Position numbers and translations under genes: made by a program. The notes under the pieces are model-generated. The model was not told the origin of the DNA, ran no database searches, and saw nothing but the letters and a program-made list of their open reading frames with translations. DNA of 64,000 nt, from positions 62,001 to 126,000 of the forward strand of contig NZ_CABPSP010000008.1 of NCBI RefSeq assembly GCF_902459765.1. Reading direction: 5' to 3'. Below are positions 51,750-60,330 of this stretch, piece after piece; the first letter of the stretch is position 1; each line of letters begins with the position of its first letter. The stretch comes from Pandoraea anapnoica (GTDB lineage: Bacteria; Pseudomonadota; Gammaproteobacteria; Burkholderiales; Burkholderiaceae).

Positions 51750-52955
51750 ATGTCAGTCGCCACCCTTGCATCGCCCACGCTGTCACACAACAGCCTTCCC
51801 CCGAACGCGCTGGAAGCCGTCACGCACCCCGATCCCTATCCGTACTACGCGTCGCTGGCCACGCGGCGCCCCTTCGGCTTCGACGCATCGCTCGGCCTGT
51901 GGGTCGCTGCCGGACCGGAGGCACTGACGGAGGTGCTGGGGCATCCGGCATGCGGGGTGCGCCCTGCGGGGGCTCTGGTGCCTGCGGCTTTAGCGAACGG
52001 GCCTGCAGGTGAGTGGTTCGGGGCGCTCGTCCGCATGAACGACGGGCCCGCCCACACGGCGATGAAGCCCTGGCTCAACGCGCAGCTTGCGACACTGCAT
52101 GCCGACCGGGACGCGCTAGTCCGTCTGCACGACGCCAGTCAGGCCGCCTGCGCCGATGCCTACCTCGCGCGCGGCGACGCCCCTGCCGCCCGCCTCGACG
52201 ACTTCGTTTTTCGTCAGCCCATCTACGGCCTCGCGGCATGGCTGGGCGTTCCCGCGGCGCAATGGATCGAAGTGCATGAAGATGTTCGCCAATTGGTCGC
52301 TGCAATGGCCGAAGCGGGCAAACCGTCGCCGCGCGCCGACGTGCTGACGCATGGACACCGCGCCGCCGCGGCGTTACGTCTGCGTGCCGTTCGCTGGCTC
52401 GACAACGACGCCACGCCCGACACCTGGCTGCGAGAAGTCGCCCGGCGCGCAACAGGCAACGACAGTGTCGACTTCGACGCCCTTACAGCGAACGTCGTTG
52501 GCCTCTTCACGCAAACCCACGATGCCTGCGCTGGTCTCGTCGCCAACAGCATCCGAAGGCTTGCACGAAGTGCGCATGTCACGTCTGCGGCGACCGCCCC
52601 GACAGACCTCGGCTTCGCCATCAAGACCGTCAGCGACGTCATCCGCTTCGATCCCCCGGTACAGAACACGCGACGTTTTCTGCACGCGCCCGCTGTCATC
52701 TGCGAACAGGCACTGGCACCGGGCGACGCCATTCTTGCCGTGCTGGCGTCTGCGTCGCCGAGCGCAGCGTCCGACGGTGTGGCATGGACCTTCGGGACCG
52801 GCGCTCACGCCTGCCCGGGACGCTCCCCCGCGAGCACGATTGCCGCCGTCGGTGTTCACGCGATATGCCAGGGCGGCGAAGACCTTTCGTCGCTGGCGAG
52901 AGGCGCCGAGTACCACCCACTTGGCAATATCCGCATCGCTCGGTTTTCCGCGTAA
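51750..52955 (+). CDS. Cytochrome P450 with atypical conserved residues
   Basis: 401-residue soluble bacterial P450. The heme ligand is in FGTGAHACPGRSPA (Cys about 356). The usual ExxR of helix K reads DVIR before FDPPVQNTRR, so Glu is replaced by Asp. In helix I the acid is present (TQTHDACAGL), but the following threonine of oxygen activation is alanine. DPYPYYASLATRRP is the normal N-terminal landmark. Altered ExxR and missing Thr suggest an unusual chemistry such as peroxide use, or reduced activity. Divergent from an ArsR-like gene, 258 bases before an MFS exporter. No ferredoxin gene is near. Confidence 0.87.
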   Translation: MSVATLASPTLSHNSLPPNALEAVTHPDPYPYYASLATRRPFGFDASLGLWVAAGPEALTEVLGHPACGVRPAGALVPAALANGPAGEWFGALVRMNDGPAHTAMKPWLNAQLATLHADRDALVRLHDASQAACADAYLARGDAPAARLDDFVFRQPIYGLAAWLGVPAAQWIEVHEDVRQLVAAMAEAGKPSPRADVLTHGHRAAAALRLRAVRWLDNDATPDTWLREVARRATGNDSVDFDALTANVVGLFTQTHDACAGLVANSIRRLARSAHVTSAATAPTDLGFAIKTVSDVIRFDPPVQNTRRFLHAPAVICEQALAPGDAILAVLASASPSAASDGVAWTFGTGAHACPGRSPASTIAAVGVHAICQGGEDLSSLARGAEYHPLGNIRIARFSA

Positions 52956-53212
52956 GCGTGGCGTTTTGAGACGGCTGACGACGATCCCCCAACATCGTTT
53001 TATCTGTCGAAATATTAATTTCATCTGATAAAACACAGTTCATTGACACGGCCCCCTTTACCCACAAGGCTTTGCGCGACGTCCCGCCGTCCACTCGGGA
53101 TTTCAGGCAGCATGACACTTTCCTCTTCGCCACCCTCGTCCATCACCCTCTCCGGTCGCGGCAACCACGCGCGACGGACGGCGGACAGGCGACCGATGTT
53201 CCTGCTGCTCTC

Positions 53213-54589
53213 ATGTCCAACACACTTTCCGACGGCATGCCGATGCCTGCACGGCTCTGGGCCGTGGCGACCGTCATGCTCGCTATCGCGTTGTCGGTGC
53301 TCGACAGCGCCATCGCCAACGTGGCACTACCGACCATCGCGCGCGATCTGAACGCCAGCCCCGCCACCTCGATCTGGATCGTCAACGCGTATCAGCTCGC
53401 CATCACCATTTCGCTGCTGCCGCTCGCCGCGCTCGGCGAAATCGTGAGCTACCGACGCGTCTACACGGTCGGTCTCGCCCTCTTCACCGTCGCCTCGCTC
53501 GCCTGCGCGCTCTCCGACTCCCTCGTCACGCTGACGCTCGCACGCGTGGCGCAAGGCTTCGGCGCGGCCGGGATCATGAGCGTGAACACGGCGCTCGTGA
53601 AGACGATCTACCCGTCGCGCTGGCTCGGACGCGGTGTCGCCCTCAACTCGCTGATCGTGGCCGTCTCCTCCGCAGCCGGGCCGACGATTGCCGCGGGCGT
53701 GTTGTCCATCGCGCACTGGCCGTGGCTCTTCGCGATCAACGTGCCGCTGGGGATCATTGCGTTCGCCATCGCGGTGCGCTCGCTGCCGGACAGCACGCGC
53801 TCGTCGCATCCGTTCGACTGGATGGGTGCGCTGTTGAGTGCGCTGACGTTCGGGCTGCTGATCTCCGGCATCGATTCGTTCGGCCACGGTCAGGAGCGCT
53901 GGCTCGTCGCGGTAGAGATCGCGGCAGCCGTCGTCATCGGGACGATCTTCGTACGCCGTCAGCGCAGTCAGCCGGTGCCGCTGCTACCCGTCGATCTGTT
54001 GCGCATTCCGATTTTCGGGCTGTCGATCTGCACGTCGATGGCGTCGTTCTGCGCGCAAATGCTCGCGTTCGTCTCGCTGCCCTTCTTCCTTCAGGACACG
54101 CTCGGCTTCGATCACGTGCAAACGGGATTGTTGATGACGGCGTGGCCGCTCACCATCGTGGTCGTCGCCCCATTGGCGGGACGTCTGCTGGAGTACTACA
54201 AGCCGGGCCTGCTCGGTGCGATCGGGCTGGCGGCGTTCGCGCTCGGTCTGCTTGCGCTCGGCTTGCTGCCCGATCAGCCGGGCACGCTCAATATCGTCTG
54301 GCGCATGGCGCTGTGCGGTTTCGGCTTCGGGCTGTTCCAGTCGCCCAACAATTACGCGATGCTGATGTCCGCCCCAAGCCATCGCAGCGGCGGCGCGAGC
54401 GGCATGCTGGGCACCGCGCGGCTGACCGGACAGACGACCGGCGCGGCGCTCGTGGCACTCGTCTTCAGCGTCGCGCCGCAAGGCTACGGCACGCGGGCAT
54501 CGCTTTACGTGGCGGCCGCGTTTGCGGCGGTGGCGGCGGTCGTGAGCAGTCTGCGCACGTTGCCGTCCGCACAACCGGCGGTGAAATGA
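53213..54589 (+). CDS. MFS transporter, DHA2-type drug exporter
   Basis: 458 residues from ATG 53213; the frame opens earlier at 53072, but the added part is hydrophilic and atypical. About 14 membrane helices. SVLDSAIANVALPTIARDLN is the DHA2 motif D1, and QLAITISLLPLAALGEIVSY followed by RRVY is the motif A region. ARVAQGFGAAGIMSVNTAL corresponds to motif B and VAVSSAAGPTIAAGVLSI to motif C of drug-proton antiporters. It probably exports a hydrophobic compound. Linkage to the P450 and its regulator suggests a detoxification group. Confidence 0.9.
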   Translation: MSNTLSDGMPMPARLWAVATVMLAIALSVLDSAIANVALPTIARDLNASPATSIWIVNAYQLAITISLLPLAALGEIVSYRRVYTVGLALFTVASLACALSDSLVTLTLARVAQGFGAAGIMSVNTALVKTIYPSRWLGRGVALNSLIVAVSSAAGPTIAAGVLSIAHWPWLFAINVPLGIIAFAIAVRSLPDSTRSSHPFDWMGALLSALTFGLLISGIDSFGHGQERWLVAVEIAAAVVIGTIFVRRQRSQPVPLLPVDLLRIPIFGLSICTSMASFCAQMLAFVSLPFFLQDTLGFDHVQTGLLMTAWPLTIVVVAPLAGRLLEYYKPGLLGAIGLAAFALGLLALGLLPDQPGTLNIVWRMALCGFGFGLFQSPNNYAMLMSAPSHRSGGASGMLGTARLTGQTTGAALVALVFSVAPQGYGTRASLYVAAAFAAVAAVVSSLRTLPSAQPAVK

Positions 54590-54713
54590 CGACGCGTCAG
54601 ACGCCGCTGCGGCCCCCCCTTCCCGGGCCGCGTAAGCGGGTTCACCCGGCCGACCGTCCGGCCGTGCTACACTGCCGACCTTTTACGGCTCGCATGCGCG
54701 GGCCGCAAACGCC

Positions 54714-55967
54714 ATGAGTTTCTGCGCCATCGATTTCGGCACTTCGAATTCTGCCGTCGCCGTGAAAGGCGGCAGCGCCATGCGTCTGGTCGAACTTGAG
54801 GCCGGCTACGGCACGCTGCCCACCGCCGTGTTCTTCAACGCCGACGAAGGCGGCCGCGCCTCGTTCGGGCGTCAGGCCGTCGCCGATTACGTCGATGGCT
54901 ACGACGGGCGCCTCATGCGCTCGCTCAAAAGCCTGCTCGGCTCCTCCCTGATCGAAAGCACCACCGACCTCGGTAACGGCTCGGCGATGCGCTACATCGA
55001 CATCATCGCCACGTTCCTGCGCCACCTTCGCACTCATGCGTTGAAGGCCGACGGCGGCGATCTGCGTCAGGTCGTCATGGGCCGTCCGGTGTTCTTCGTC
55101 GACGACGACCCGAAAGCCGACGCGGCCGCCCAGCGCTCGCTCGAACAAAGCGCACGCGACGTCGGCTTCAAGGACGTGCATTTCCAGTTCGAACCGATCG
55201 CCGCCGCATTCGATTACGAATCGCGCCTGACGGAAGAACAGCAAGTGCTGGTCGTCGACATCGGCGGCGGTACTTCGGACTTCTCGCTCGTGCGTGTCGG
55301 CCCGGATCGCGCCCGTCATCTGGATCGCAAGGACGACGTGCTCGCGCACCACGGCGTGCACATCGCCGGTACCGACTTCGACCGCCGCATCGAGCTGGCG
55401 ACCATCCTGCGCGAACTCGGTTACAAGGCGCTCGGCCCGGACGGCAAGGAAGTCCCCAACCGGATTTACTTCGATCTGGCCACATGGCACCTGATCAACA
55501 CCGTCTACACACCCAAGCGCGTGGGCGAACTGGCGCTCACGGCGCATCTGTACGCCGATGCAGCCCATCACCGTCGCCTCATGCGCACGGTCGAGCAACG
55601 CCTCGGTCACGCGCTGGTCGGTCATGCCGAAGAAGCCAAGATCGACGTGTCCGCTGGCGGTGAGACGCGCATCGATCTCTCGGTCATCGAGCGCGAACTG
55701 GGTGTGGCCTTCTCGGAAGCCGGTCTGGTAGAAGCTGTAAGCGACGAAATCGCCAGCATCACGGCGGGTGCCGTACATACGGCATCGCTCGCCGGGCTGC
55801 GCGCCGAGGATGTCGACGCGCTGTACTTCACCGGTGGCTCGACAGGACTGCGTTGTCTGTCCAGCGCGATGTGCGCCGCGTTCCCGAAAGCGACGCCGGT
55901 CTTCGGCGACCGCCTCGCCAGCGTGGCGCTGGGTCTTGGCATTCACGCAAAGCGTGTGTTTTCCTGA
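54714..55967 (+). CDS. Hsp70-family ATPase, YegD-like
   Basis: 417 residues, essentially the Hsp70 nucleotide-binding domain without the substrate-binding domain of DnaK (about 640 residues). Phosphate 1 MSFCAIDFGTSNSAVAV, phosphate 2 QVLVVDIGGGTSDFSLVRVG and the adenosine motif YFTGGSTGLRCLSSAM are intact. A helical insert in the middle (about 250-330) is as in E. coli YegD. The cellular client is unknown for this group. It stands alone with its own terminator. Confidence 0.9.
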   Translation: MSFCAIDFGTSNSAVAVKGGSAMRLVELEAGYGTLPTAVFFNADEGGRASFGRQAVADYVDGYDGRLMRSLKSLLGSSLIESTTDLGNGSAMRYIDIIATFLRHLRTHALKADGGDLRQVVMGRPVFFVDDDPKADAAAQRSLEQSARDVGFKDVHFQFEPIAAAFDYESRLTEEQQVLVVDIGGGTSDFSLVRVGPDRARHLDRKDDVLAHHGVHIAGTDFDRRIELATILRELGYKALGPDGKEVPNRIYFDLATWHLINTVYTPKRVGELALTAHLYADAAHHRRLMRTVEQRLGHALVGHAEEAKIDVSAGGETRIDLSVIERELGVAFSEAGLVEAVSDEIASITAGAVHTASLAGLRAEDVDALYFTGGSTGLRCLSSAMCAAFPKATPVFGDRLASVALGLGIHAKRVFS

Positions 55968-55983
55968 TCGCCCGGCTCGCAAC

Positions 55984-56022
55984 AAAAAAAGCGCGCGACC
56001 GAAAGGTCAGCGCGCTTTTTTT
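55984..56022. terminator. Bidirectional terminator between Hsp70 and gntP genes
   Basis: Seven A, GCGCGC-GACC, loop GAAA, GGTC-A-GCGCGC, seven T. Symmetry makes it work on both strands between the two convergent genes. Confidence 0.93.
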
Positions 56023-56052
56023 ATGCCGTGAGGCGAAGCAAATCGAGACGGA

Positions 56053-57429
56053 TCACACGAGGAATTGCCAGAGCAGCAACGTCATCACCAGCCCGACCAG
56101 CGACACGATGGTCTGCAACACAGACCACACCCACAGCGTCTCCTTGAGCTTGAGGCCGAAGTACTCGCGCACCATCCAGAAGCCCGCGTCGTTGACGTGG
56201 CAGAAGAACACCGACCCCGCCCCGATCGCCAGCGCGATGAGCGAGCCCTGCACCGGCGGCAGATGCATCACGAGTGGCGCAACGATACCGGCCGTCGTGG
56301 TCGTGGCGACCGTCGCCGACCCCGTCGCCTGACGCAGCGCCACGGCAATCAGCCACGCCAGCAGAATCAGCGGCATATTCGTGCCGACCGCCACCTTGCC
56401 GATGGTTGTCGCAATGCCCGCCGTCACCAGCGCCTGCTTCAGCCCGCCGCCCGCACCGATGGTCAGCAACAGCCCGGCAATCGGCGGCAGCGCGCGACGC
56501 AGTGTCTCGCCCACGCGAGCGCGCGGCAGACCGCGCCCCCAGCCCAGCACGACGATGGCGACGATGACCGTCAGCGCCAGCGCGATGATCGGTTCGCCGA
56601 GGAAGTTGAGCGCATCGAACAACGGCGTCTCCGGTGTGAGCGCCACCTTGGCGAGCGTGCGCCCCAGCATCAGCACGACCGGCAGCAGAATCACCAGCAG
56701 CGCTGCCGCGAACGGTGGCTGCGACGCGTCGTCGTCACGCTTGGTGAATAGCTCGCCCATTTGCTGCGGCGCCTGCACTTGCAAACGCGGCGCAAGCCAC
56801 ATACCGTACAGCGGCCCGGCGAGAATCACGGCCGGGATCGCGATGAGAAGACCAAGGCCCATCGTCATGCCCAGATCCGCGCGCAGCGCGGACACAGCGA
56901 TCAGCGGTCCCGGATGCGGCGGCACGAGCGCGTGCAGCGTCGTCATGCCCGCCAGCGCCGGGATCGCCACGCGCAGAATCGGCGTGTTAGCGCGACGTGC
57001 CATCACGAAGATGATCGGCACCATCATGACCAGACCGACTTCGAAGAACAGCGGCAGGCCGATGATCATGGCGACGAGCGCCATCATCCACGGCAACGCC
57101 GCGCCCTTCGCGAACTTCAGCAGCACCGTGACGATTCGGTCGGCGGCCCCGGTGTCGGCCATCAACGCCCCGAGCATGGCCCCGAGCGCGATGATCATGC
57201 CAGCGTCGCCGAGCAGACTGCCCGCGCCCTTACTGAACGAACTGGCCACCGCTTCGAGCGGTAGCCCTGCGCCCAGACCCGCGATGAATGTGCCGATGAG
57301 AATCGACAGGAACGGCGATAGCTTGAGCGCGCTGATGAAAACGATGATGGCCACGAGGCCGACGAGACAGGACAGCAGAAGGCGAGTGTCGTGCGCTGCC
57401 CAAGGCACGACGTGGTTGACTATCTCCAC
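56053..57429 (-). CDS. GntP-family gluconate:proton symporter
   Basis: 458-residue permease with 12 or more membrane helices. ISALKLSPFLSILIGTFIAG, the loop GLPLEAVASSFSKGAGSLLG, DAGMIIALGAMLGALMADTG and LVPPHPGPLIAVSALRADLG are typical GntP/GntT landmarks. It takes up gluconate or a similar sugar acid. The zwf-pgl-glk genes a few kilobases to the right process the same hexose pool, so gluconate is plausible, but related members carry idonate, glycerate or serine. Confidence 0.9.
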   Translation of the reverse strand: MEIVNHVVPWAAHDTRLLLSCLVGLVAIIVFISALKLSPFLSILIGTFIAGLGAGLPLEAVASSFSKGAGSLLGDAGMIIALGAMLGALMADTGAADRIVTVLLKFAKGAALPWMMALVAMIIGLPLFFEVGLVMMVPIIFVMARRANTPILRVAIPALAGMTTLHALVPPHPGPLIAVSALRADLGMTMGLGLLIAIPAVILAGPLYGMWLAPRLQVQAPQQMGELFTKRDDDASQPPFAAALLVILLPVVLMLGRTLAKVALTPETPLFDALNFLGEPIIALALTVIVAIVVLGWGRGLPRARVGETLRRALPPIAGLLLTIGAGGGLKQALVTAGIATTIGKVAVGTNMPLILLAWLIAVALRQATGSATVATTTTAGIVAPLVMHLPPVQGSLIALAIGAGSVFFCHVNDAGFWMVREYFGLKLKETLWVWSVLQTIVSLVGLVMTLLLWQFLV

Positions 57430-57456
57430 GATGATCCTTGATGACGAGAAACGAAA

Positions 57457-57484
57457 ACACCGGCGCGCAGCGCGCAGCCGGTGT
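57457..57484 (-). terminator. Terminator downstream of amn
   Basis: ACACCGGC pairs perfectly with GCCGGTGT around a GC-rich 12-base loop, followed on the minus strand by TTTTCGTTT. It lies between amn and gntP, so the two are separate transcripts or only weakly coupled. Confidence 0.65.
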
Positions 57485-57607
57485 GTGCGGGGATTGTGCT
57501 ACTGGAGACGGCCGCATGCACGCGTGGGCCGCAACGCCCCGTGAGACGGGGCAGGCGGGAGGCAGCGGCAAGTTTCGATCGACAAAACATCGCCGCTGCG
57601 GGTCGCG

Positions 57608-59113
57608 TTACTGGAACGCGACTTCGTTGAAACTGCGCAGTTTGCGACTGTGCAGACGGTCCAGACCGTTATCGCGCAGCAGCTCCATGGCCTTCACGCC
57701 GATCTTCAGATGTTGGTCGACACGCTCGCGATAGAAACGGTCCGCCATGCCCGGCAGCTTCAGCTCGCCATGCAGCGGCTTGTCGCTCACGCACAGCAAC
57801 GTGCCGTACGGCACGCGGAAACGGAAACCGTTGGCGGCAATCGTCGCACTCTCCATATCGAGCGCAATCGCGCGGCTCTGGCTCATGCGCTGCACCGGCT
57901 CACGGTGATCGCGCAATTCCCAGTTCCGGTTATCGACCGTCACCACCGTGCCGGTGCGCATCACACGCTTGAGCTCGAAGTCGTCCAGTTGCGTGACGTC
58001 GGCCACCGCGCGCTCCAGCGCCACCTGTACCTCGGCCAGCGGCGGCACCGGCACCCACAGCGGCAGGTCGTCGTCGAGCACGTGGTCTTCTCGCACGTAA
58101 CCATGCGCGAGGCAGTAGTCCCCCAGACGTTGCGAATTGCGCAGGCCGGCGCAGTGACCCAGCATGATCCACGCGTGCGGACGCAGCACGGCAATGTGAT
58201 CGGTGATGGTCTTGGCGTTCGACGGCCCCACGCCGATGTTCACCATCGTGATGCCGGTGTTGTCCGGGCGCACAAGGTGATACGCGGGCATCTGCGGCAG
58301 GCGCGGGGGCGACGTGCCCTCTTCGCTGCGCGCTTCGATGTTCTGGTTCCAGTGCGTGACGTTGCCCGGCTCGACGAACGCCGTGTACTGGCTACGGTAC
58401 TCGCGCAGCGCGGGGTCGTCCGTCGCGCTCATCAACTCGCGTCCCAGTTCGACGAACTCGTCGATATAGAACTGGTAGTTGGTGAACAGCACGTAGTTCT
58501 GAAAGTTCTCGGGCGACGTCGCCGTGTAATGACGCAACCGGTGCAGCGAATAGTCGACGCGCGGCGCAGTGAAAAGCGCCAGCGGCAGAATCTCGCCCGG
58601 CAGCGGATCGCGCGTGCCGTTGACGATGCTGTCGTCCATCTTCGCCAGGTCGGGCACGTCGAACACGGTGCGCATGGCGCGCAGGTGCGTCTGGTCGAGA
58701 TCGCCTTCGAGGTACACGCCATCCTGATAGGCAAAGTGCACGGGAATCGGCTCGTCCGAGACGCCGACCTCGAACGCGGCGCCGTGGTTATGCGCCAGTC
58801 GGCGCAACTGCTCGATGTAGTAATTCTCGAACAGATCCGGACGGGTGACGGTGGTCTGATAACTGCCCGGGCCCGAGACAAAACCGTAGGACAGGCGCTT
58901 GTCGAGCTGGGTGATGTCTTCCGTGGTGATGCGAACGAACGGGTAATGGGCGCTTACGCGGCGCGCCTGATCCTTCTGCTTCGAGAAGCGCTCGAATGCC
59001 GCGCGCAGATAGGCCGTATTGGCGTCGTAAATCGTCTTCAGATAGGCGACGGCTTCCACCGGATCTGCGATCGATCGGGTGGCATGGACCGGTTCTTGTT
59101 CGGACATGCGCAA
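57608..59113 (-). CDS. amn: AMP nucleosidase
   Basis: 501 residues. It splits AMP into adenine and ribose 5-phosphate in the cytoplasm. The C-terminal nucleoside-phosphorylase-like domain (GITMVNIGVGPSNAKTITDH, LRPHAWIMLGHCAGLRNSQR, LGDYCLAHGYVRED, ALDMESATIAANGFRFRVPY, LLCVSDKPLHGELKLPGMAD) and the N-terminal regulatory domain (residues 10-200) match Amn of gammaproteobacteria, and the length is normal. A single gene between dodecin and the gluconate permease. Confidence 0.95.
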   Translation of the reverse strand: MRMSEQEPVHATRSIADPVEAVAYLKTIYDANTAYLRAAFERFSKQKDQARRVSAHYPFVRITTEDITQLDKRLSYGFVSGPGSYQTTVTRPDLFENYYIEQLRRLAHNHGAAFEVGVSDEPIPVHFAYQDGVYLEGDLDQTHLRAMRTVFDVPDLAKMDDSIVNGTRDPLPGEILPLALFTAPRVDYSLHRLRHYTATSPENFQNYVLFTNYQFYIDEFVELGRELMSATDDPALREYRSQYTAFVEPGNVTHWNQNIEARSEEGTSPPRLPQMPAYHLVRPDNTGITMVNIGVGPSNAKTITDHIAVLRPHAWIMLGHCAGLRNSQRLGDYCLAHGYVREDHVLDDDLPLWVPVPPLAEVQVALERAVADVTQLDDFELKRVMRTGTVVTVDNRNWELRDHREPVQRMSQSRAIALDMESATIAANGFRFRVPYGTLLCVSDKPLHGELKLPGMADRFYRERVDQHLKIGVKAMELLRDNGLDRLHSRKLRSFNEVAFQ

Positions 59114-59338
59114 ACCTCTTCTGTCTTCTTCGTGATCTCGAATATGCGCCTATTGTGACACGACTGTACGACATCTGCGGGACAGTGAAGCAGGTCGCTT
59201 CCCATTCGGCGGAAGGCGTGAACGGCAGGGTTTGAGCGGAGATTCAGAGGGGATTTGGCGCGACTTCGGCCGGGGAAGTTCGTCCCCCGGCCAAAGGGGT
59301 TCTTGCGGATGCAGCCGGACGGTGCCGGATGCGTGCAC

Positions 59339-59548
59339 TCAGTCTTCGAGCCGCACCCCGACCTTGAGCGTGACTTGCCAGTGCGCGACCTTGCCGTCTT
59401 CGATATGGCCGCGTGTTTCGGTGATCTCGAACCAGTTCAGATTGCGCAGCGTCTTGCTCGCGCGTTCTATGGCACATTTGACCGCGTCCTCGATGGACTT
59501 GGTCGACGAGCCGGTCAGCTCGATTTGCTTGTACACGTGATTCGTCAT
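59339..59548 (-). CDS. Dodecin, flavin-binding storage protein
   Basis: 69 residues. ATG 59548 follows GGAGG by five bases; an upstream in-frame start at 59581 adds an atypical leader. [40 protein letters not shown] and [16 protein letters not shown] are the dodecin pattern. The tryptophan of NWFE stacks on the flavin, and the Gln in HWQV contacts it. Forms hollow dodecamers that sequester riboflavin, FMN or FAD. Confidence 0.94.
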   Translation of the reverse strand: MTNHVYKQIELTGSSTKSIEDAVKCAIERASKTLRNLNWFEITETRGHIEDGKVAHWQVTLKVGVRLED

Positions 59549-59593
59549 GTCAGCCTCCGGGTGGGTTTGGAGACTTCCCATGCTAGGCCTGTG

Positions 59594-60190
59594 CTACTGA
59601 GGCCGCAAGTCGGTGTATTCCGACAGGTCGTCGCCAGCATCGTCGAGCAAGTCGACAGCAGCCGCGGGCGCGCTGACGTTCGCCGCATTTTCCGCCTGCG
59701 CGCGGCGCAGCACCGCGGGCACGACCGTATCGAGTGGCGTGGGGACGACGTGTGTGAGATTCCGACGCACTTTCTGCAGCAACTGCGTGAGCTGCACCGC
59801 TTCGAACGCGGTCAGGCCGTGCAGCGCTTCATCGCGCACTTCGTCGGAAAGGCGGCGCGCGACCTGCAGTTGCGCAACCGCCGCCCGCGTGACGAACAGG
59901 CGTTCGATGCGAGGATCGTGCGCATCGGGCCGACGTCGCACCCAACCGGCCTCTTCCATGCGTTCCAGCATGCGGGCGAGCGTCTGTACCGGGGTTTCAA
60001 GAATGTCGGCCAGCACCGTCTGGCTCACGCCGCGATTGACGTAGAGATAGGCGAGCAAGCGGCATTGCGCGCGCGTCATCGGCAGCGTGCGCTGTGCAAA
60101 CTGCTCGAAGCGGCGCCCGAAGAGACGTTGGATGTCTGCGACGAGAAAGCCGAAACGTTGGGCGGAATCGGTTACTTTCATATGCCGCAT
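59594..60190 (-). CDS. MarR-family regulator
   Basis: About 198 residues from ATG 60190 (ATG 60181 also possible). The longer frame from 60217 runs through a perfect palindrome that must be regulatory, so it is rejected. Winged-helix core: LPMTRAQCRLLAYLYVNRGV, SQTVLADILETPVQTLARML, ERMEEAGWVRRRPDAHDPRI. The C-terminal 50 residues (after QKVRRNLTHVVPT) are acidic and Ala-rich, beyond the usual MarR length. It is likely an autorepressor; the target may also include genes to the right. Confidence 0.9.
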   Translation of the reverse strand: MRHMKVTDSAQRFGFLVADIQRLFGRRFEQFAQRTLPMTRAQCRLLAYLYVNRGVSQTVLADILETPVQTLARMLERMEEAGWVRRRPDAHDPRIERLFVTRAAVAQLQVARRLSDEVRDEALHGLTAFEAVQLTQLLQKVRRNLTHVVPTPLDTVVPAVLRRAQAENAANVSAPAAAVDLLDDAGDDLSEYTDLRPQ

Positions 60191-60194
60191 TATG

Positions 60195-60208
60195 CTAAAC
60201 ATGTTTAG
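60195..60208. promoter_or_regulatory. MarR operator palindrome
   Basis: Perfect 14-base palindrome CTAAACATGTTTAG, four bases upstream of the ATG at 60190. MarR proteins bind such sites; placed here it would block transcription or translation of the regulator's own gene. Confidence 0.7.
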
Positions 60209-60300
60209 GGATATCAAGCCGACGACACTTCGGCGTCCGGTGCATCCTCACATCCCCGGCGGCGGCGCCCTGGTCCTCCCCGCCCGGCACCACCCAGCGC

Positions 60301-60330
60301 CGCTTCAGGCCGCTTCAGGCCGCCTCAGGC
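60301..60330. repeat. Three tandem decamers at the 3' end of glk/rpiR
   Basis: Three units CGCTTCAGGC, CGCTTCAGGC, CGCCTCAGGC. The unit at 60321-60330 contains the stop codon of the fusion gene; the others repeat the same TGA beyond it. Probably slippage product without function. Confidence 0.7.
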
